Made by a program: the position numbers and the translations under genes. Below are positions 36,209 to 44,924 of a stretch of DNA of 64,000 nucleotides, one piece after another. Numbering within the stretch: the stretch's first letter is position 1; each line of letters starts with the position of its first letter. The notes under the pieces are model-generated. The model saw nothing but the letters and a program-made list of their open reading frames with translations. It was not told where the DNA came from and made no database searches. Source of the stretch: Chitinophagaceae bacterium UBA1953 (lineage in GTDB: Bacteria; Bacteroidota; Bacteroidia; Chitinophagales; Chitinophagaceae); assembly GCA_002336115.1 (NCBI GenBank), contig DDEN01000041.1:445395-509394 (forward strand). The letters are read 5' to 3'.

Positions 36209-37825
36209 TTACCACTTCCATACAAATTTTATTGTAAACCAGTTAAACTTATATCCCGTACCGGTATTGCTTGCTACATTACTGGTTTGATATTTTAAAG
36301 AAGTTTCAAAGTACTGTAATCTCATACCTAATTCAGTCTGCAACCTTAAAGAGGATTCCCATTTATTCTTTTCAATTTTTTGCATACCTGCCGCAGCCTG
36401 AGTCTGTAAATAAAATTTACTCAAAGAAGGCAAAGCTGTACTGTAATCAGCAAAAATTTCAGCGTTTAAATACCTGTTGGGAGAGAAATAATTTTTTATT
36501 GTACTGTCTTTAAAATGAAGCATACTAAAATTAATACCAAGCTTGGCGGTTGGCTCTGTACGCAACAACCTGTATAACGAACCAAAAAACTGGTAACGCT
36601 GGTTATTATCACTTAATATACCTGCACTCCCCTGGCTGTAAAAACCTGTTTTCCCGGTAAACAGAATATGTGCAACATAACCTGCATTGGTTGCTCTTAC
36701 ATTATTTTCAAACAACGAAGCAGTAAAGTTTAGAATTTCCGAATTGCAGAAGAGACCAATCATCCGGCGGTCGTTGGGCTGATATTTAATTAATTGTTTA
36801 CCTGCAAAGCCCGAAAAACTTCTTCCGGTTTCAGGGTGAATTAATTGCAACATCAAATCAGTTTCGCCGCTCCATGCTTTATTCCATCGCTCATCAATAT
36901 GTAATTGTCCGAACTGAGAACTTGTTTTTTGGTTTTGTGAAGATGTAATAGTTGATAAACCGGCACTCAGACGCAACCGATATTTTTTTCCTTCGCTTTG
37001 TTGCCACCAGATGCTGTTTTCAATACGTATATTTTCAGCAATATCTTTAAAGTAAACCATTTCTGTACCGGCACTCTGTAAATGATTTGCTTTGAATTTA
37101 GTTTCCCAAAGTTTGTATTCGTTCTCAGTAAAAAGGTTTCGGGATTGCTGCATAACGTTAGCAGAAGAATGATATTCTTTCTTGCCAAATAGAACATCGG
37201 CATACTCCTGTACATAATATTTATCAGGAACTATTTTTATTAAACTGTCGTAAAATTTCAATCCTTTATAATAATCACCCGCAGTAGTATATAATCTGGC
37301 TTTTAATACAAGGTATTGTGCAGAGGAAAGTAAACTGTTCTGCTGCAATAAAAATGCCCCAGCTTCTTTTGTCTTGTTATTCCAGAGCATGGCATTAAAG
37401 TAGTTTACAACAGCATTTGAATTCCGGAAATTCTCCTGCCACGCTCTCCTTGCAAATTCTAAAGCCCTTGCAGGCCTATGGTTCATAAACAGCGCATACG
37501 ACAGATTAATTTTTGTAATGGTTGGTTCATAGTTCAACGGTATAAGCTGTGAGTAGGTTTCTGCAGCCGCTCTAAATCGTTTGGCCTGAAGCAGCAGGTC
37601 GCCTTTAAACAACAGTATTGGTGCATCGGTTCGGTTGTGTACAAGAATTGAATCAAGTTCCTGCAAAGCAGCATTAAAATTTTCATTCTTCCGCATTTCA
37701 GTTGCTCTTTGTATAAAACGTTCTCTTTCATCACTGCTTAATCCTTTGTTCGGAATTTGCTGTGCATTTGTTTCAACAGAAATTAACTGAAGAATAAAAA
37801 ATATAAAAAATAAATATTTGCTCAA
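36209..37825 (-). CDS. TPR plus YaiO-type outer-membrane beta-barrel protein
   Basis: A 538-residue protein with an N-terminal signal (LSKYLFFIFFILQLISVETNAQ), three to six TPR-like helical repeats (about 45-270, e.g. LDSILVHNRTDAPILLFKGDLLLQA and YALFMNHRPARALEFARRA) and a C-terminal beta-barrel of the YaiO type (about 290-538) ending in a Trp (IKFVWKW). The frame reaches 37900 inside the STAS gene; a TTG start at 37825 gives a normal signal peptide 10 bases after the STAS stop. TPR-plus-barrel proteins such as BcsC and AlgK/E export polysaccharides, so this is the likely outer-membrane channel for the polysaccharide made by the plus-strand cluster. Confidence 0.82.
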   Translation of the reverse strand: MSKYLFFIFFILQLISVETNAQQIPNKGLSSDERERFIQRATEMRKNENFNAALQELDSILVHNRTDAPILLFKGDLLLQAKRFRAAAETYSQLIPLNYEPTITKINLSYALFMNHRPARALEFARRAWQENFRNSNAVVNYFNAMLWNNKTKEAGAFLLQQNSLLSSAQYLVLKARLYTTAGDYYKGLKFYDSLIKIVPDKYYVQEYADVLFGKKEYHSSANVMQQSRNLFTENEYKLWETKFKANHLQSAGTEMVYFKDIAENIRIENSIWWQQSEGKKYRLRLSAGLSTITSSQNQKTSSQFGQLHIDERWNKAWSGETDLMLQLIHPETGRSFSGFAGKQLIKYQPNDRRMIGLFCNSEILNFTASLFENNVRATNAGYVAHILFTGKTGFYSQGSAGILSDNNQRYQFFGSLYRLLRTEPTAKLGINFSMLHFKDSTIKNYFSPNRYLNAEIFADYSTALPSLSKFYLQTQAAAGMQKIEKNKWESSLRLQTELGMRLQYFETSLKYQTSNVASNTGTGYKFNWFTIKFVWKW

Positions 37826-37835
37826 TGATTCAGTT

Positions 37836-38174
37836 TTATTCGGGTACAACAGCCGTTGATATAAACCTGTCAATACCCGTTGTGTGAACCCACTTTTCAA
37901 TTACGCTGTTTTTCCTGAACAAAAAAACCAGTTTCCGCCCTGCAGAAGCCAGTAAAAAATGACTGTGTATAATTTCGTTCATTCCGCTCAGATCAATATT
38001 CTCAACATCTTTTGCATCAATATAGAAAACAGGAAAATTAATTTTCAGATACCTTGCCAGTTCATTACGCAAATCAGAAGCTGTTTTACTGTTCAGTTCC
38101 TGTTTGCATATAAAGCTGATGCAATCTGTTTTTTCTCCAGCCAACGAAAACTGTGAAGCAATAATATTCGTCAT
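37836..38174 (-). CDS. STAS domain protein (anti-anti-sigma type)
   Basis: A 112-residue STAS protein with the fold pattern beta-alpha-beta and the phosphorylatable Ser in NIDLSGMNEIIHSHFLL, where Ser follows a conserved Asp-Leu. Such proteins bind kinases or anti-sigma factors and switch by phosphorylation. It sits between the DUF4184 and barrel genes, 3 bp from the former, within a single minus-strand operon of signalling and export genes. No matching anti-sigma kinase is encoded in the window. Family membership is solid; the partner is unknown. Confidence 0.78.
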   Translation of the reverse strand: MTNIIASQFSLAGEKTDCISFICKQELNSKTASDLRNELARYLKINFPVFYIDAKDVENIDLSGMNEIIHSHFLLASAGRKLVFLFRKNSVIEKWVHTTGIDRFISTAVVPE

Positions 38175-38177
38175 AGT

Positions 38178-38918
38178 TTATTTTTTAAAAATGATTACTT
38201 GTTTTAGAATAAATGTGCTTATTATCCAGGAATATGTGAGTGCGCCCATGCAAGCCATAATAACACTCCAGAAAGAATTATATTGAGGCCAGCCTGTAAT
38301 ACGTATAATCAAGATCATAAAAAAAATCAGCAAAAGCAACTGCCAGAAGTATTTGTATTGATAGTGTGATTTTGTGTGATTTTTTTCTGCCGGAAGCTGG
38401 ATTATTGAATAATGCACAAAATACATTCCTGCAATACTGAAAACAATCTGTAATATATAATACAAAGGCAGTTGAAATAGTCCTGTTTTAATAATCACCT
38501 GCAATAAAGGCCATAACAATACAAAAAAACCATCGGCATGAGTAAACCCATCCCAGAACAGGTGAGTTAAAACTCCTGCAAATATGGAAATGAATACCCG
38601 CAATTTATTACCCGATGCAAATTTTATCCAGTCAAATTCTGCAAGAAGTTCAAAACGTACTTTATAAAAAGCAGGGAGATTGGCTACCAGTACTTTTTTT
38701 AAAAATCCATGAAAAAAATAACAGAATAACCAGGCAACAGGCACATCAAAAAGAACTATTCCATACCAGTGATGGCCTGCATTCTGCACTTCCTTCATCT
38801 GAAAAAAAAATTCAAAATCAGGTACAATGCTGCCTGCAATTAAACCGGTATAAGACAGTTTATATTTTAACCTTCCTAAGGGCAGAATAAGGGCAGGATG
38901 TGCTGGTGTAAAAGGCAT
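38178..38918 (-). CDS. DUF4184 family membrane protein
   Basis: A 246-residue integral membrane protein with about six helices. The N-terminus MPFTPAHPALILPL and SIVPDFEFF (a His and an Asp in the first loop region), with HLFWDGFTHADGFF, are the DUF4184 hallmarks and suggest a metal-binding site of the membrane metal-dependent hydrolase type. No reaction has been established. It is 9 bp from the receiver gene and 3 bp from the STAS gene, so it is part of the receiver-STAS-barrel operon. Confidence 0.85.
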   Translation of the reverse strand: MPFTPAHPALILPLGRLKYKLSYTGLIAGSIVPDFEFFFQMKEVQNAGHHWYGIVLFDVPVAWLFCYFFHGFLKKVLVANLPAFYKVRFELLAEFDWIKFASGNKLRVFISIFAGVLTHLFWDGFTHADGFFVLLWPLLQVIIKTGLFQLPLYYILQIVFSIAGMYFVHYSIIQLPAEKNHTKSHYQYKYFWQLLLLIFFMILIIRITGWPQYNSFWSVIMACMGALTYSWIISTFILKQVIIFKK

Positions 38919-38927
38919 AGCCAGGTT

Positions 38928-39326
38928 TTAGTTCAGAAAGTGATTAAATAATTTCTGTGAGATATTCATATCATTGAGAATGTTTTCCAGCTCTCTTTTT
39001 GTTGCATTTGATTTCAGTAAATAATCAAACGATCCGCATTTTATTGCATTTACTGCAACACTCAGATCTTCGAGTGCTGTACAAAACACAACACCTATCC
39101 CCGGAAAATAATCTTTAATTTTCTGTAATACCTTTATTCCGTCCATATCTTCCATCTGGTAATCGAGAAAAACAAGGCCCGGATTAAGATGTAAGTTTTC
39201 CAGACATTCAGTTCCATTGCTGAACGTAAAAATATTTGTATAGCCAAGATCGCTCAGCATTTGGGAAAGCATAGATGCCCAAAAAGGATCATCATCAACT
39301 ATAAATATTCGTTTAATGTTTTGCAT
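38928..39326 (-). CDS. Stand-alone receiver-domain response regulator
   Basis: A 132-residue CheY-like protein. The acidic pair is at IVDDD, the phospho-acceptor Asp in LVFLDYQMED, Thr in VFCTALED and Lys in YLLKSN. The C-terminal half (LSVAVNAIKCGSFDYLLK) closely resembles the same region of the sigma-54 regulator at 23318-24670 (VSVAVNLLKMGVSDYLVK), so the two receivers are probably paralogues. It has no output domain. It is the first gene of the minus-strand operon with DUF4184, STAS and OM barrel genes, and could link the hybrid kinase to polysaccharide export by protein-protein contact. Confidence 0.92.
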   Translation of the reverse strand: MQNIKRIFIVDDDPFWASMLSQMLSDLGYTNIFTFSNGTECLENLHLNPGLVFLDYQMEDMDGIKVLQKIKDYFPGIGVVFCTALEDLSVAVNAIKCGSFDYLLKSNATKRELENILNDMNISQKLFNHFLN

Positions 39327-39469
39327 AATAAATCTGTTTTATTGATGCTATTAAACAAAACATTGTGCCGTAATATTAGTAGCTGAATTTCAACACTTTA
39401 CAAAAATCAACTTCTTTACTTTTTCTATCTTTTAGAATTTTTTCCAACTTATAGAACAAACGAAACATT

Positions 39470-40624
39470 TTATCCAATTAATTCAGTTCCGTTTTCAATT
39501 GTTGCAATGTAATAAGTAAGCGGCAGGTTCATTGCTGCTTCATATGCAGGCTGAATTGTTTTAATTAAAGGTTCAATTGCTTCATCTCTGATGAGGTTAA
39601 TGGTGCAACCACCAAAACCTCCGCCCATCATACGGGCACCCATAACCGAAACATTTTCCTTAACAGCATCTGCAAGCCAGTCCAGCTCTTTACAACTCAC
39701 ACCATACATTTTACTAAGACCGTCATGCGTTTGAAACATCTTTCTACCAAGTGCTTCAATATGACCATGCTCTAAATCTTCGCACCCGGTGAGTAGCCGA
39801 TTAATTTCCTGTACTACAAAACGGCTGCGTTTATCAACAAGTGCGTCTTTCGGCAGCACACATTCATCAAGCATTTCTTCGTTTGCATCTCGTAATGCCT
39901 TTACTTCCGGGAAGCGCTCCTGTATCCAGGTAACTGCCTGAGCACATTCTTTTCTTCTTGTATTATATTCACTTGAAGCAAGTGAATGCTTTACATTGGT
40001 ATTGAGTAAAAGAATTTTGTAACCATCCAGCTTAAAGGGTTTGTATTCGTAATCAAGCGACCGGCAGTCTAAACGTATAACATGATCTTTTTTACCCATC
40101 ATGGATGCAAACTGATCCATAATACCGCACATTACACCTGCAAATTCATGTTCGGCTTTTTGTGCCATTTTCACCATTGTTAAACGGTCGATATTTGTTC
40201 CAAGCAATTCATTTAACGCAAAAACGGTGGCGCACTCAACGGCTGCAGATGATGAAAGACCTGCACCAATAGGTACATCACTCGAAAGCACTGCGTTAAA
40301 ACCACGCAGCTTAATCCCTCTTTTTAAAAACTGTGCAGCGCTGCCTAATATGTAATTTGGCCAGCTTATATCACTTACAGGTTTTAAATCGTTAATATGA
40401 ATAGAAAAGGTTTCGTGTAAATCCTGAGCCACCAAATGAATTTCATCATCTTCCCTAAGCGACATCGCTACATAAGCAGCTTTATCAATTGCAGCAGGTA
40501 ATACAAACCCATCATTGTAATCTGTATGCTCGCCTATAATATTAATTCTGCCGGGAGAACGTACAATTACCGGAGCTGTAGAAAATGTTTGCTGAAAAAT
40601 CTGTTTAATCGTTTCTTTAATCAT
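39470..40624 (-). CDS. galK: Galactokinase
   Basis: A 384-residue GHMP kinase that phosphorylates D-galactose at C1 using ATP. The galactose signature GRINIIGEHTDYNDGFVLP (residues 25-43), the ATP-binding PIGAGLSSSAAVE (near 116-130) and MGGGFGGCTI near the C-terminus are all present, and length is normal. It belongs to the Leloir pathway in the cytoplasm. The aldose epimerase gene is 765 bp away on the same strand; the gap carries a transposase remnant. No galT or galE is seen. The nearby PUL suggests that galactose released from its glycan is the substrate. Confidence 0.95.
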   Translation of the reverse strand: MIKETIKQIFQQTFSTAPVIVRSPGRINIIGEHTDYNDGFVLPAAIDKAAYVAMSLREDDEIHLVAQDLHETFSIHINDLKPVSDISWPNYILGSAAQFLKRGIKLRGFNAVLSSDVPIGAGLSSSAAVECATVFALNELLGTNIDRLTMVKMAQKAEHEFAGVMCGIMDQFASMMGKKDHVIRLDCRSLDYEYKPFKLDGYKILLLNTNVKHSLASSEYNTRRKECAQAVTWIQERFPEVKALRDANEEMLDECVLPKDALVDKRSRFVVQEINRLLTGCEDLEHGHIEALGRKMFQTHDGLSKMYGVSCKELDWLADAVKENVSVMGARMMGGGFGGCTINLIRDEAIEPLIKTIQPAYEAAMNLPLTYYIATIENGTELIG

Positions 40625-41388
40625 AATTTCAGTTGATGCCTGTCAGGCAGTTTACAAATCTCTTAGATACTCTGTATTTAATCTTTTCATTAAGGTATTA
40701 TAAACACATCATTTAACCTCTTGGCGGAATTAATTTTAAGATGTGACGTTTAAATATGTCATGCTGCTTTTTAAGAAAGCAACCAAACCGATTTATTTAA
40801 TACGCATAACATCAAAGCGAATTTCGATAAAATACATGACCCGTTGAAAGATATTTTGAACAGTGAAACAAATAAAAAGCAAACTATAAATGAGGAAATA
40901 GCGCCAGCTTTTTCTGATTCGGAGGTCATACCATTGAGCTTAACCGCTGAATGTCTGCAAAACCTGCATCTGAGTATATGGTTAAGTTTAAAAATATCAT
41001 TAGCAAAAGGCAAACAATTAAATTTGCGGAGATTTACATTACTTAAAAGATGTGAGAAATAAGCTATAACAATATCATTACAGGCAATAAAGAATATTTC
41101 AGCGGGCAATGGCAAATAAATCTGTTTGAAACCCTGATCATCCAATTAGAAGTACTCTTTCAGAACAATCAAAAAACAACAGACTACAATTATTGTTTCG
41201 CAATTGTACTAGCAGTTAGGCATAACTTAATTACACCAATGACTTAATTCAGTGTTAATTTAAAATTCCAAAAAATCGACGCAAAACAACGCCTCCTGCT
41301 TGTAAAAAAGAGACTAATATGCTGCAAAAGGCTAACTAGTATATTTGCTCTGTTAACAATCAAAGCAACCTGTTAAAGGCTACAAATA
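40625..41388. other. 764-bp gap between galK and galM with IS debris
   Basis: Apart from the transposase fragment listed separately (40844-41062), I see no gene with family support. The open frame on the minus strand at 40771-41145 overlaps the fragment in antisense and lacks any recognisable feature. AT-rich, likely holds the galK promoter near its left end. Confidence 0.55.
40844..41062 (+). pseudogene. Degenerate IS982-like transposase fragment
   Basis: A 72-codon fragment starting KDILNSETNKKQ and carrying APAFSDSEVIPLSLTAE, a good match in pattern to the N-terminal LSDSEVITLSLTAE block of IS982-type DDE transposases. After that block the frame no longer makes sense for the family, and continuations appear in other frames with stops. 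No terminal inverted repeats or DDE triad remain. It is probably a relic of an insertion between galM and galK. Confidence 0.45.
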
Positions 41389-42465
41389 CTATTCAACCCC
41401 AAACTTAAATATAGTTTTACTGTAAAAACGTTCTCCAGCTTCCAGTATAATAGATGGAAAATGCGGATGGTTAGGTGCGTCAGGAAAATGCTGGGTTTCC
41501 AAACAAAAGCCACATCTCTGGTTATAAACAATCCCGTTTTTACCTTTCACATTATCAAGGTAATTACCACTGTAAAAATGTACCGAAGGCTCAGTGGTAT
41601 ATACATCCATTTTTCTTCCACTAACAGGTTCCCTTACTGAAGCAGCATGTTTTAACTGATTTGTATGCTGCTGTTCAAGTACAAAGCTATGATCGAAACC
41701 TTTACTCAATACTATTTGTTCATCTGTACTCAAAATATCGGCTCCTATTTTTTTGTATTCAGTAAAATCAAATACTGTATCAGTTACACTTTTCAATTCA
41801 CCTGTTGGCACCTGTATTTGATTTACAGGCAAATAATATTTACTGAAAATTTTCAGTTCATGATTATAAACAGTTTCAGACAAATTACCTGATAAATTAA
41901 AATACGAATGCTGCGTAAGATTTACAATCGTTGTTTTATCGGCAGAGGCCTTGTACTCCAGCGTAAGTGCATCTTCGTTATCTAAGGTATAAATAACTTC
42001 CAGTTTCAGCTCGCCGGGATAACCTTCTTCCAAATCTGCACTGGTGTAAGTAAACACAACACCGCTTCCGTTTTGATTTGCAAAAGATGTTACGCTGAAT
42101 AATTTTTTATTAAATCCCTGAAACCCGCCATGTGTATGAAATCCAGGCTTATTTTCTGAAAGTTTATAAACTTTCTCATCAATACGAACCTGTGCCCCCG
42201 CTATGCGGTTTGCATGGCGGCCTACCACTGTACCAATATAAAATTCATCTGTTAAATAATCCGACGGATCGGCATATCCCAAAACCACATCTTCACAATA
42301 ACCTCTCTTGTCTTTTACAAAAATGGAAACCAGAGCAGCTCCATAATTACAGGCAACTACTTTTGTTCCATTGGCATTTTCAATAGTAAACAGTTCAAAT
42401 CCATCTTTATCAAGCCGTACGTGCTGAAGGTTGGGCACCTTTATGCTTGTAGCATTTATTTCCAC
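41389..42465 (-). CDS. galM: Galactose mutarotase (aldose 1-epimerase)
   Basis: A 358-residue aldose 1-epimerase. The substrate/catalytic His residues are expected in GRHANRIAGA and TQHSYFNLSG, and the catalytic Glu in RCGFCLETQHFPDAPNHPHFPS. It interconverts alpha- and beta-anomers of galactose or glucose for the Leloir pathway. It is separated from the sus operon by a terminator at 42505-42550 and therefore should have its own promoter or read from the galactose genes. It has no signal peptide, so it acts in the cytoplasm. Confidence 0.93.
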   Translation of the reverse strand: MEINATSIKVPNLQHVRLDKDGFELFTIENANGTKVVACNYGAALVSIFVKDKRGYCEDVVLGYADPSDYLTDEFYIGTVVGRHANRIAGAQVRIDEKVYKLSENKPGFHTHGGFQGFNKKLFSVTSFANQNGSGVVFTYTSADLEEGYPGELKLEVIYTLDNEDALTLEYKASADKTTIVNLTQHSYFNLSGNLSETVYNHELKIFSKYYLPVNQIQVPTGELKSVTDTVFDFTEYKKIGADILSTDEQIVLSKGFDHSFVLEQQHTNQLKHAASVREPVSGRKMDVYTTEPSVHFYSGNYLDNVKGKNGIVYNQRCGFCLETQHFPDAPNHPHFPSIILEAGERFYSKTIFKFGVE

Positions 42466-42504
42466 TTGCTGATTGTTTTTAACTCCTCACATTTGCAAAC
42501 AAAC

Positions 42505-42550
42505 CCCGACAAAGCCAAGCCAGATGACCTGCCAATTCTTCTTTGTCGGG
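42505..42550 (-). terminator. Terminator of the susCD-PKD operon
   Basis: A perfect 10-bp stem (CCCGACAAAG/CTTTGTCGGG at 42505-42514 and 42541-42550) with a 26-base loop. Reading on the minus strand, the stem is followed by a T/G-rich tract. It ends the operon whose last gene stops at 42564, separating it from galM. Confidence 0.75.
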
Positions 42551-42563
42551 ATTTTTATAATGA

Positions 42564-43415
42564 CTACAATGGAATAGCCAGGAATTTAGATGTAGCAGTT
42601 TTTGCTTCAGGTATCTGCCCAACTTCAGCCCATCCTGAATTAGACTCTACAAAAGCAATATTTACATAATTCTTTACAGTTCCAAGTACACTTTTCTTAA
42701 TTGAAAACTCAATTATATTCTTTCCGCTAACAGTTTTGAGGGAAGAAAATTTAAATACATCAGCAAAAGAAGCAACACCATTCCAGGCCCATGCAGAAGG
42801 GGCACCTACATGTGCAAATACATCACCCCAGTCGCCTGTAGGACTTCCTTCCATTAAGAAGTCAGCGCCTGAAGCAACAGGATAATACCATGTAGCAAAA
42901 CCCGTTGCAGGATCGTTATCTGAATCCATATAGATATCAAGAATTTCCATCTTCATATCAGCCCCACCTTCGAGATATATGTTTATTGCATCCGATGAAG
43001 CAAAAGCTTTAATTGAGCGAATGCTGCTTGTATATGCCGCATCGTTTGTGTAAGCATATTGCACATATTCCCAATCACTGAAATCGCCGTCAATTTTAAT
43101 ATTGGGACCAAGTACAGTTACAGTATCTTTAAAAACATTCGTTTCTGTACCATTTTTTGCTGTTAAAGAAACAAGAAAATCACCCTTTTTAGTGAAAATA
43201 TGTTGCGGGTTTCTGCTCGTGGATGTCTGACCACTCCCATCTCCAAAATCCCAGCTATATTCTTTAGCGTTTTCTGTAAAGTTTGTGAAACTAACTTTAT
43301 ATCCATCTGCAACATAACTGAATACTGCTTTTAAACTACTGCTGTTATCCTTTTTGCAGGATGTAACCGGCAACAGCGCTGTCAGCAGAAATGAATACAG
43401 GAAATATTTTTTCAT
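42564..43415 (-). CDS. PKD-domain lipoprotein with C-terminal CBM9-like region
   Basis: A 283-residue lipoprotein (lipobox VTSC at about residue 20). A PKD domain spans about residues 28-95 (YSWDFGDGSGQTSTSRNPQHIF), followed by a region starting IKIDGDFSDWEYVQYAY, similar to the family-9 carbohydrate-binding module/DOMON fold. It sits immediately after SusD in the operon, where SusE/SusF-type surface glycan-binding proteins are normally found, so it probably binds the PUL glycan at the cell surface. The exact ligand is unknown. The gap to SusD is 22 bp. Confidence 0.85.
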   Translation of the reverse strand: MKKYFLYSFLLTALLPVTSCKKDNSSSLKAVFSYVADGYKVSFTNFTENAKEYSWDFGDGSGQTSTSRNPQHIFTKKGDFLVSLTAKNGTETNVFKDTVTVLGPNIKIDGDFSDWEYVQYAYTNDAAYTSSIRSIKAFASSDAINIYLEGGADMKMEILDIYMDSDNDPATGFATWYYPVASGADFLMEGSPTGDWGDVFAHVGAPSAWAWNGVASFADVFKFSSLKTVSGKNIIEFSIKKSVLGTVKNYVNIAFVESNSGWAEVGQIPEAKTATSKFLAIPL

Positions 43416-43437
43416 ATACTAATTTTTAGTTGGATTA

Positions 43438-44901
43438 TTAATAGCCTGAGTTTTGAATAAATTTACCTTTCCCTTCTGCCACTGTTGTTAACGAAAAAGG
43501 ATAAACCTGTTTATTATTACTGGTGAACGTTGACCCATGAACCTCTATACAGCGTGAAACAAATTTGCCATGGCGGATAAGATCGGCTCTGTACTGACCA
43601 TTCTCACACCAGAATTCATGACTTCTTTCCAACAGTATTAAATCGTTGAAAGCACTCAATGAGCTGTAATCAGCAAGAAGTTTATTTCCAAGATGCGCTC
43701 TGCTGCGTATTTGATTTACAAGTGCCATTGCTTCTGCTGTTGGCGCTCCTGCGGCATTGGCTATCGCTTCAGCCTTAGACAACAACACGTCAGCATAACG
43801 ATACATAATAATATCAACAGTAGTTAAACTCGTTGTTCTGCTGGCATCCGGATTAATTTTTAAAGGAATAGGGCCCCAGTCTAAAATATTACCTGGGCTG
43901 GATCTGTTATAAACAGTACCATCTGTAGCAGTATAATGATCCAGAAGCATTGTTTTGCGTACATCATTTGATTCAAAGCGGTCATAAAACCACCAAGTAC
44001 TACTAATAGTTCCCCAACCACCTTTGGGTGCAAAATCGGCAGGCAGTACCATCAATTGCCATTGATTTTCGCTTGTTCCTGCATAATCACAAGGAATTGC
44101 CCAAATAACTTCCTTACTGGCTTTTGCACCATCCAGATCCCACATAGCTACATAGTCCGCATCAAGCGAATAATAATTGTATGCAATAATTTCATCGCAC
44201 AATGTTTTCACTTTAGCCCAGTTTTTTTCATGTAACTGCAGCCGGATATTAATCATTTTAGCAAGTGCTTTGCTAAACCTGCCATACTCGGCTTCAGAAG
44301 GCGCTGGCAAATCCTCAGCAGCAGCTTCCAAATCACTTTGTATAAAGGCAACCATATCGGTTTGAGATAAACGAGCCAATGGTGTTTCAACTAAAGGTTG
44401 TTTCAACACTTCCAAAGGAGCTACTACAAGCGGCCCATATAAATCATATAATGTATATGCCAATAAGCCTCTTGCACAACGCACTTCCGCTACGGCTTTC
44501 TTTTTCAACTCATCGCTTACCGTTGATTGCTGAATGAGATCAATAGTAAGAGTCATCTGGCTTATTTTATTGTAGAAATCATCATAGTAACGGGTAAAGC
44601 CAGCATCCGTTGCTTTATAATTTTGTAATGATGCCAGTTGCTGATCGCCGTATTTGCCATGCAGTATTTCAGTTGTTGCATCACTCAAAAACATCACACC
44701 ACGCTCCGACGTGGAAAAAATCCCATCATACCATGCTCCACGTAATGGATAATATGCTGCATTTACCATTGCGTTTATATCCGATTCATTTTTGGGAAAT
44801 ATGTTCGGGTTGATTTCCGAATAATCTTTTGTAACCAGATCCTTTGTACAACTGTTAAGCAGCAATATCAAAGGCAGAAAAAATAATTTATATAGTTTCA
44901 T
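43438..44901 (-). CDS. susD: SusD/RagB family outer-membrane lipoprotein
   Basis: A 487-residue SusD-like lipoprotein (lipobox LLNSC). The TPR-like helices and the N-terminal block (INPNIFPKNESDINAMVNAAYYPLRG) and the C-terminal segment (VDIIMYRYADVLLSKAEAIAN, then ALVNQIRSRAHLG) match the RagB/SusD family. It forms the lid of the SusC pore and captures oligosaccharide. It is 23 bp downstream of SusC, and the two are a standard Bacteroidota importer pair. Confidence 0.95.
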   Translation of the reverse strand: MKLYKLFFLPLILLLNSCTKDLVTKDYSEINPNIFPKNESDINAMVNAAYYPLRGAWYDGIFSTSERGVMFLSDATTEILHGKYGDQQLASLQNYKATDAGFTRYYDDFYNKISQMTLTIDLIQQSTVSDELKKKAVAEVRCARGLLAYTLYDLYGPLVVAPLEVLKQPLVETPLARLSQTDMVAFIQSDLEAAAEDLPAPSEAEYGRFSKALAKMINIRLQLHEKNWAKVKTLCDEIIAYNYYSLDADYVAMWDLDGAKASKEVIWAIPCDYAGTSENQWQLMVLPADFAPKGGWGTISSTWWFYDRFESNDVRKTMLLDHYTATDGTVYNRSSPGNILDWGPIPLKINPDASRTTSLTTVDIIMYRYADVLLSKAEAIANAAGAPTAEAMALVNQIRSRAHLGNKLLADYSSLSAFNDLILLERSHEFWCENGQYRADLIRHGKFVSRCIEVHGSTFTSNNKQVYPFSLTTVAEGKGKFIQNSGY

Positions 44902-44924
44902 ATATCGTTCGTTTAAAGATTGAA

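Noticed and set aside
40771..41145. 124-codon minus-strand frame in the galK-galM gap
   Set aside because: It is antisense to the transposase fragment, has no recognisable domain and a Phe/Leu/Cys-rich composition typical of shadow frames.
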